From the NCBI GenBank assembly GCA_963277665.1, contig OY728119.1, forward strand, positions 311,632,206 to 311,696,205: a stretch of 64,000 nt of DNA, given 5' to 3'. The stretch is from Viscum album. Taxonomy: Eukaryota; Streptophyta; Magnoliopsida; Santalales; Viscaceae. Below, piece by piece: positions 57,390 to 64,000 of the stretch. The first letter of the stretch is position 1. Each line of letters opens with the position of its first letter. A program made the translations under genes and the position numbers. Below the pieces are notes generated by a model. That model saw only the letters and a program-made list of their open reading frames with translations. It did no database searches and was not told the DNA's origin.

Positions 57390-58445
57390 TTGTTCAGAAT
57401 GATTTTCCACAGAGGAAATAGGGAAGCAGTGCTAGGAAGGCATACAGAAGGAAATAACCTTCTGAAGCAGTATCCTGAGATGGTCGGAATTGGAATTGAA
57501 CAGTTTGTTACAGTAATGGTGCAGTTGACTCAAGCGATAAATGGTAGCGGTATCCATGCACGAGATCAACCAGATCAACCGCAGAGGAACATGTCAGTGG
57601 TGGAACATTTCATGAGGCATCATCCCCCATCATTCATAGGATCATATGACCCTATGGTAGCTGAAGGGTGGATTAAAGAATTAGAGAAGATTTTCGATGT
57701 CATGGGGTGTTCAGACAATTAAAAGGTTAGTCTTTCTATTTACCATTTGAAGGGTGAAGCAGATCAGTGGTGGTCGATGGTTAAAAATATCAAGGACGCT
57801 GATGAGATTGATGCTCTTGACTAGGATGAATTAAAAGGTATGTTTCTTGAGAAGTATTTTCCTAAGTCTATTCGACTTAGTATGGAAAAACAATTCTTGG
57901 AATTGAGGCAAGAGGAAGACTCAGTGGCTGCCTATAAAGAGAGGTTCACTCGATTGGCAAGGTATGCTCCAAATTTTATCCGAGACCTTGATAGTAAAAT
58001 CAATCGTTTTTACTCAAGATTAAAGCCAAAATATCGAAGGGCATTAGCTTCTCGTGAGTTCAAAAGTTATGAAAAGCTTGTTCGATGTGCTAAGAAGTTG
58101 GAAATGGAGTTTGCCGATGATCAAGTGTTCTATAACAACCAGCAGAAGAAGAGACCGAGGTGGCAGGAGAAAGGAAAGAATTCTTCAAAAAGGTCTGATG
58201 GTAAGAAAACTAAGTTTCCAGTTTGTGATAAATGTGGGAAAAGGCATACTGGAGAATGTATTCTGAATTCTAGAAAGTGCTACCGATGTGGTAAGATGGG
58301 ATATAAGGCTCGTGATTGCACTGAAAAAGATCAAGGTGATGGTAAGACCAAATTTGATTTACAGTTAGTGAAATGTTTTAAGTGCAATGAGATGGGTCAC
58401 TATGAAAATGAGTGTCCGACAAAGAGCTCAAGTTATGGGAAGTAG
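57390..58445 (+). pseudogene. gag: Element E gag pseudogene
   Basis: One frame of 351 codons with TAA at 57720 and TAG at 57822. The first part reads FMRHHPPSFIGSYDPMVAEG and then WIKELEKIFDVMGC, the entry of the retrotransposon gag domain. Between the stops comes GEADQWW. After them come FLEKYFPKSIRLSMEKQF, FLELRQEEDSVAAYKERF-type text and RFYSRLKPKYRRALASREF, the core of the retrotrans_gag family. The C-terminal part carries a knuckle pair, CDKCGKRHTGEC with CYRCGKMGYKARDC (58227-58320; the second has tyrosine in place of histidine), and CFKCNEMGHYENEC (58374-58415). Gag would assemble particles and bind RNA. A TAG at 58443 separates it from the protease in the same frame. Confidence 0.9.
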
Positions 58446-58853
58446 TTAGACTACAAGCAGAAAGGGGTGGTGAAATCCTTTGCAACTACTTCAGCAGATG
58501 TCGGGCCATCAAATGAATTTGTATCAGGTACTTTGTATGTTTTTTCAGATTATGCCAGTGTGTTTTTTGATTTGGGGTCTACACGTTCTTTCATCTCTGA
58601 AAACTTTTCTAGTATAATGGTAATAAAATCTCATGAAATGACTCATGAACTTGTGGTAAAAACACCTGGGGGAAATTTTGAGGCAAAAAGAATTTATAAG
58701 AATCTTCCTATCCTTATCCGTGGAAAGAACCTACTTACGAACCTTATTGTTTTACCTCTAGTAGAGTTTGATGTTATTCTGGCTATGGATTGGCTCTCTA
58801 TTTACCATGCTAAGATTGAGTGTAGAGCTAAAGAAGTTTCTTTTCAGAAATAA
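58446..58853 (+). pseudogene. PR: Element E aspartic protease pseudogene
   Basis: In frame with gag. VSGTLYVFSDYASVFFDLGS is followed by TRSFIS, the usual retropepsin block F-D-(S/T)-G-(A/S)-(T/S)-x-S-F. The codon after the catalytic aspartate (58569-58571) is TTG, so D-S/T-G has become D-L-G. The second conserved segment, FDVILAMDWLS, near 58770 matches the FDxILGMDWL block with alanine for glycine. It ends at TAA 58851. The enzyme would cleave Gag-Pol; the motif change predicts loss of activity. Confidence 0.87.
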
Positions 58854-59816
58854 TTTCAGTTTTTGTACAACAATGAACCCTTACTGTTGATAACTTATCA
58901 AGAGGCCGAGAAACTTGTAAAAGATGTAAATGAATGTTACCTTGCACACATCATTGAAAAGAAAGGAACTGTTCAGATTAATGATGTGCTAGTGGTAAAT
59001 GAGTATCCTGATGTTTTTCCTGATGAGTTTCCTGGAATAATACTAGATTGGGAAGTTGAATGTACTGTTGACTTAGTTCCTGATGCTAAGCCAATTTCAA
59101 AACCCCCTTATTGAATATCTCAAATTGAACTTTTAGAGTTGAAGGAGCAATTGTAAGATTTATTAGAGAAAGGTTTCATTCGACCTAGAACATCACCATG
59201 GGGTTCTCCTGTTTTATTTGTTAAAAAGAAAGATGGTTAAATGAGACTTTGCATTGATTATAGAGCCTTGAATAACATCACTATTAAGAACAAATATCCT
59301 TTTCCTCATATCGATGATTTGTTTGATCAGCTCCAGGGAGCTCAATATTTTTCAAAGATTGACCTGAGATCGGGGTACCATCAGCTGAAGGTAAAGGAAT
59401 CAGATGTTCCGAAGACTGTGTTTTGTACAAGATATGGCCATTATGAATTTGTAGTAATGCCTTTTGGGCTAACCAATGCACCTTCTGTATTCATGGACTT
59501 AATGAATAGAAATTTCCATGAGTTCTTAGATGAGTTTGTGGTGGTTTTCATTGAGGATATTTTGGTGTATTCTAAAAGTAAAGAGGTGCATGAAATACAT
59601 TTAAGGGTTATTTTGCAAACCTTAAAAGAAAAGAAATTGTATGGGAAATTCATAAAGTGTGAGTTTTGGTTGCAACAAATTTCTTTCATTGGTCACATTA
59701 TTTCTAAAGATGGGATAACTGTTGATCCTGCAAAAACAAAGGTTGTTGAAGAATGGCCAAGACCCACAAATGTAACTGAGATTCGTAGCTTCCTTGGTTT
59801 GGCAAGCTATTACTGA
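58854..59816 (+). pseudogene. RT: Element E reverse transcriptase pseudogene
   Basis: In the same frame: NEYPDVFPDEFPG near 59000, VECTVDLVPDAKPISKPPY, stop (TGA), ELLELKEQL, stop, LLEKGFIRPRTSPWGSPVLF, VKKKDG, stop (59238). Then 191 open codons follow: [56 protein letters not shown] and [13 protein letters not shown]. In the last block the active-site pair is E-D, not D-D (codons 59553-59558). [20 protein letters not shown] and [12 protein letters not shown] close it, before a TGA at 59814. The typical RVT_1 blocks are complete and in order. Confidence 0.92.
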
Positions 59817-60569
59817 AGGTTTGTTAGAAATTTTTCATGGTTATTTAGGGTAATGACTAAGCTAACTCGGAAGGGTGTTAAGTTTATCTGGAAAAAATAA
59901 TGTGATGATTGTTTTCAAGAGTTGAAAAGAAGATTGGTGAATTATTTAGTTTTGACACTTCCTTCTAGGAATGGTGAGTTTGTTATCTACAGTGATGCTT
60001 CATTGAAAGGACTTGGTTGTGTCCTAATTCAGAATGATCAGGTAATTGCTTATGCTTCACGATAGTTGAAAAATCATGAGGTAAATTACCCTACACATGA
60101 TTTGGAATTAGCTGTTGTTGTTTTCGCTTTAAAAATTTAGTGGCATCATTTGTATGGAGTAAAGTGTGAAATATATACCGATCACAAAAGTTTAAAGTAT
60201 ATATTCACTTAGAAAGAATTGAACATGAGACAGAGGAGATGGCTATAATTAATCAAGGATTATGATTGTACAATTCATTACCATCCGAGAAAAGAAAATA
60301 AAGTGCCTGATGCTTTGAGTCGAAAAAGTAATGCTTCATTAGCAATGTTGCATTTGGAACATGATCCTTTAGTTAAGGATTTTATGAACTTTGGAATAGA
60401 AGTTGTTGGTGCAGGATGTCCTTCTGTTTTATTTCAGGTATCAGTGAAATCTTCTCTATCAGACAGAATTAAGCAAGCACAGAAGCAAGACAGCGAGTTG
60501 CAGAAAAAGATAGAGCTGGTTCAGAAGGGTAAGTTGCCTGAATTCAACATTGATAATGATTTTTTTTGA
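59817..60569 (+). pseudogene. RNH: Element E RNase H and integrase-entry pseudogene
   Basis: In frame from RT: RFVRNFSWLF, then LTRKGVKFIWKK, FVIYSDASLKGLGCVLIQ (catalytic D kept), VIAYASR, stop, NYPTHDLELAVVVFALK, stop, LYGVKCEIYTDHKSLKYIF, stop, LNMRQRRWL, stop, YHPRKENKVPDALSRKSN. This is the RNase H and connection domain of Ty3 elements with all blocks in order and five stops. The frame ends at 60567 in a run of eight T, where an indel shifts the reading into the integrase frame. Confidence 0.88.
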
Positions 60570-61530
60570 GATTTGGGAAGAGATTGTGTGTGAATCGTGA
60601 TTCACAATTGAAGAGAGAGTTGTTATGTGAAGCTCATAGTTCTCCGTTTTCAGTTCATCCTGGCAGTACTAAGATGTATAGAGATCTGCGAGAGTATTAC
60701 TGGTGGGATGCAATGAAAAGAGATATTGCTGATTTTACAGTGAAGTGTTTGACTTGTCAACAGGTTAAAGCAGAGCGGCAGTTACCGAAATGGATGCTTC
60801 AGCCTTTACCGGTACCAGAGTGGAAATGGAAAAATATATCCATGGACTTCGTTGTGGGATTTCCGAAGACACCTCGAGGTAATAATGCAATATGGGTTAT
60901 TGTTGATCGCTTGACTAAATCTGCTCATTTCCTTGCTATACGAGATAATTTTTCCCTAGATCAACTTTCTCGTTTGTATCTTAAAGAGATATTCAGGTTA
61001 CATGGAGTTTCTCCCTCCATTGTATCTAATCGTGATCTCAGGTTCACTTCTAACTTTTGGAAAGGCCTTCAGAAGTCGTTGGGTACTAAATTAAATTTTA
61101 GTACAGCTTTTCATCCTCAATTAGATGGGTAGTCAGAACGAACAATCTAGACTTTGGAGGATATGCTACGTTCTTGTTTGATGGATTATCAGGGAAGTTG
61201 GGACCAACATCTTTCTTTGGTTGAGTTTTCATATAATAATAGTTTTCATTCCAGTATACAGATGGCACCATTTGAGGCGTTATATGGGAAGCGGTGTCGA
61301 ACTCCAGCTTTCTGGGATGAAGTGGGTGAAAGGAAGCTGATGGGACCAGAATTGGTAGAAGAGTTGGCAGAAAAAGTTCAGCTGATACAGAAAAACATGA
61401 TAACAGCTCAAAGCAGGCAGAAGAGTTATGCGGATAACCGGAGGAATGATCTATCTTTTGAGGTAGGTGATCATGTTTTTCTCAAAGTCTCACCATGGAA
61501 AAGTGTGATGTGATTTGGTAAGAAAGGAAA
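60570..61530 (+). pseudogene. int: Element E integrase pseudogene
   Basis: This is in a new frame after the T run: RFGKRLCV, then the HHCC zinc site (AHSSPFSVHPGSTKM, then CLTCQQVKAE). WKNISMDFVVGFPKTPRG holds the first catalytic aspartate (60845). SPSIVSNRDLRFTSNFW has asparagine where the second catalytic aspartate belongs (61028-61030, GAT to AAT). After a TAG (61130) comes SERTI with the catalytic glutamate (61136), 35 residues from the N. Then SYNNSFHSSIQMAPFEALYG and a C-terminal region with FEVGDHVFLKVSPWKSVM before a TGA near 61511. The D to N change alone would stop strand transfer. Confidence 0.92.
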
Positions 61531-61885
61531 GCTGAGTCCAAGGTTCATTGGACCATATGAAATTCTGGAGAGAGTTGGATCAGTTGCTTACCGAGTGGTT
61601 TTACCTCCGAGTTTATCTCAGGTACACAATGTATTTCATGTTTCGATTTTGAGAAATTATATGCTAGATCCATCTCATGTTTTGAGTCCAGAGGTAGTTC
61701 AGCTGGAAGAGAACCTATCTTATGAGGAACAAAAAGTCTAGATTCTTGACCATAGGGAGAAAGTGTTACGGAATAAGGTGATTCATCAGGTAAAGCTTTT
61801 GTGGAAAAACCACATGATTGAAGAGGAAACATGGGAATCTGAAAATGCAATGAGGGCTAAATACCCCCACTTATTCGATAAGTAA
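61531..61885 (+). pseudogene. Element E integrase tail with chromodomain
   Basis: It continues the integrase frame: KLSPRFIGPYEILERVGSVA and VHNVFHVSILRNYMLDPSHV, the conserved C-terminal segment. After a TAG (61739) comes ILDHREKVLRNKVIHQVKLL, then NHMIEEETWESENAM, and it ends YPHLFDK and TAA at 61883. This is a short chromodomain of the plant chromovirus type (with W of ETWE present), which tethers integration to modified histones. The stop before it would remove it from the polyprotein. Confidence 0.88.
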
Positions 61886-61906
61886 ATAAATTGCGGGGAC
61901 ACAATT

Positions 61907-61924
61907 TTCTAAAGGGGGGAAGGA
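61907..61924 (+). other. Polypurine tract of E
   Basis: TTCTAAAGGGGGGAAGGA directly before the 3' LTR; it primes plus-strand DNA. Confidence 0.9.
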
Positions 61925-64000
61925 TGTAACATCCCAAGTAAGTAATTAATAATAGATATTTTTATCTATGTCTATTAATGAATTATATAGTGTTTTAGAG
62001 GCTTAAAATGAGAATAAATCCAATCTTAAGCATGGAATACACTAATATTTTTAAAAGATTGTTTTGCTGCCTTTTGATGGCAAACCATTTTTAAATCAAA
62101 CTTTTGACAATTTTATAAGCTCTATTTGTCAAAATAAACTTATTTTTTATGATTGGGACATTGAAATTTACATTGGGTAAATTTTTGGTTTTTTTCCGAT
62201 AAAGTTCATTTTTTTAATGAATAGTGAAAAATGTTGTATTTTTATTCAAAACCCCTTTTTAATCTAATTTATTTATATGATTAGATTATCATTTGAATTG
62301 GTTTTAAAGTTCAATTAGAATATATTTTTACCATTTAATCCAATAGTGGTTGTTGGAATTAATTTCACTCTGAAATTGGACTTAAACTAGTGTCAAACTT
62401 TTGATACTTATTGTTTCATAAAAACACGCTATTTGCTCTGACAGTGGAAATTAATTATTATTTTAATTAATGTAACTTATATGTTTTTAATTTTGTAAAA
62501 TAGACTTCATTTTTGAAATTGGAATATCAAATATATCTTAGGGTAAATATTTGGTATTTTTCTGAAAAACTTCAATTTTTTATGAATAGTGAAACCACTA
62601 AGTGGTACATAAAAACTGATTTTTCGTTCAAATGAAATTTTACCACCTCTGTGTTTTGAATTTCAAAAAAATCCGAAATACATGGTTTTCATTAAGAAGT
62701 AAAATGTGGTTCAATGGGATTAAAATAATTTTTTGGTGAATAGTAACTTTTAAGTTTCTTAATCGCGATTAGAGGTAATTAGTGTAGTTTAAGGTAAAAA
62801 TAATAATTTAATAATATGAAATGATCTATAAACATGTCATGTCCTTATTGGATGTGTCATGGCAGACCACGAAAACCCATGGGTCGATTTTTGGGACCTT
62901 ATGGAGCCACATGGGTAAGAAAAAGACATTAATGCGTTTTATTTAATGTTAAAGTAAAAATGTCACAAACATGAGTTGTTTTACTAAACCAATTTTTAAA
63001 TGGAGTTATATAAGTCAGAGTTTTGACTATAAATATTCATTGGAAATATAAAAAGATTTCCTACATAATAGTATTTTTTTTATAATTTTTAGACATTAAA
63101 TAAATAAAATTATGTATGACACCATGATGATGCAGCGATTACCTCATTATTTAACGATTTAAATAAAATGAAAATATAATGTAAACTCTAAGACTTAAAC
63201 TTGTAAAATACCTATTTGATGAGTTTATTTAGAACCCTTATCACCTTATCCTCTAAATATATCAATGTGGGACCTTTAAAATCCGAAACTCATTTGAAAA
63301 TAAAGTAACCTTTTATAACTTTCCAAGAGTGCCCCTCCTCTCCTCTTATAAAAGGCCCCCACCTCTACCACCTTACCCACACTTCCAAAGCCTTTTTCTC
63401 GGGCAAAACCTGTCCTTTTTTTCTCTCCACATCCCTCTATTACTCATTGAATCCTCACTTTGGGCAGAAGTCTTCCCAAGGAAGCCTTTGATCTCAAATC
63501 AAAAAGAGTTACCTGTTTTAAAGGTAGTGTTTTCTCTTGTGTTCTTATGTTTTATTTTGTTTCTCCAACCATATAAACTCTTTTTATTCATTTATTTTGT
63601 AACAACACCAGTATCTTACATATACTAGTTTGTTTTTATAATAATTATTTGAGCTACACTTACACACACCTACATCTAATGGTTAAAGAACATACTGTTT
63701 CTGTGGATGGCGAATTTCTGCCTCACGAAACGATGATTGTTCAACACTCATATAACACATTCAAAGGTGTCCATTAAGATGTCACTATATTTATATATGA
63801 TATATAATTTGTTTATGTTTTACTTAATCTTCTGTATTTTTCATTTATGGCATAACTTTATGGGTTCCATTATGGGTAAACGCGATATCTTCATTTTAGG
63901 AAGTGCGGACTACCGCCCCCTCAAAGTGATTTGATTAGTTAATACCATATGTGGTACATATAAAGTATAGATTTAATGATATTATATATGACACAATACT
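61925..64000 (+). repeat. 3' LTR of element E, left 2076 bp
   Basis: Collinear with the 5' LTR from TGTAACATCCC. The window ends at the point matching about 55757, so the target duplication cannot be seen. TATA box at 63347; leader modules 1 and 2 at about 63705-63760 and 63900-63940. Confidence 0.92.
63347..63353 (+). promoter_or_regulatory. TATA box of E 3' LTR
   Basis: TATAAAA within CTCTTATAAAAGGCCCCC; it could promote transcription into flanking DNA to the right. Confidence 0.75.

Larger units (their letters stand above)
53686..64000 (+). mobile_element. Element E: Ty3/gypsy chromovirus (Tekay/Del-like), right end outside window
   Basis: 5' LTR (53686-57253), primer site, gag, protease, RT, RNase H, integrase, chromodomain and polypurine tract, and the first 2076 bp of the 3' LTR. 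The order protease-RT-RNase H-integrase followed by a chromodomain defines chromoviruses. LTR copies differ by only about 4 in the first 165 bases by eye, so it is the youngest insertion here. More than a dozen stops and one frameshift disable it even so. Confidence 0.93.

Overview
This window comes from the nuclear genome of a flowering plant (or at least a seed plant), almost certainly a large, repeat-rich one. All recognisable coding sequence belongs to plant LTR retrotransposon lineages: Ty1/copia of the Tork-like and Sirevirus types, chromodomain-bearing Ty3/gypsy of the Tekay/Del type, and a Tat-like LTR. Primer sites match plant initiator tRNA-Met. The DNA is very AT-rich after about 3.6 kb. 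I found no host gene, tRNA, rRNA or CRISPR array. The species cannot be named from the sequence.

Layout. 1-3580: a GC-richer remnant resembling a Tat-lineage LTR, with a four-copy repeat of about 118 bp. 4972-10850: an old, stop-riddled copia element on + (called A1), gag through RNase H, followed by its 3' LTR. 10851-15550: mostly unassigned, ending in LTR-like sequence. 15550-19800: a very degraded Ty3/gypsy element on + (F). 19850-20340: a possible CACTA-type subterminal region.

From 21.7 kb to the right edge there is a nested stack. A second copia of the A1 family (A2) supplies the frame and is split into three pieces (21740-22372, 40712-41126, 52514-53685). Element B (22373-40711, minus strand) sits in the A2 reverse transcriptase/RNase H junction and has 3.65-kb LTRs around only 787 bp of non-coding interior. 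Element C (27821-38080, +) sits inside the 5' LTR of B and has 4.08-kb LTRs around 2.1 kb that keep only a broken gag. Element D (41127-52513, minus) is a Sirevirus-type copia in the A2 RNase H region, with an AATCC target duplication. Element E (53686 to beyond the window, +) is a chromovirus with gag, protease, RT, RNase H, integrase and chromodomain, inserted in the A2 3' LTR.

How the parts relate. B and C share a non-coding module at the start of their interiors. C and E share LTR blocks, including three ordered GC-rich modules in the leader. This suggests that B and C are non-autonomous members of a wider E-like family that would need its proteins in trans. By-eye LTR divergence runs B > D > C > E, which agrees with the nesting order. 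Every element is disabled by stops, frameshifts or lost catalytic residues. The one long intact frame is the RT/RNase H of D (436 codons).
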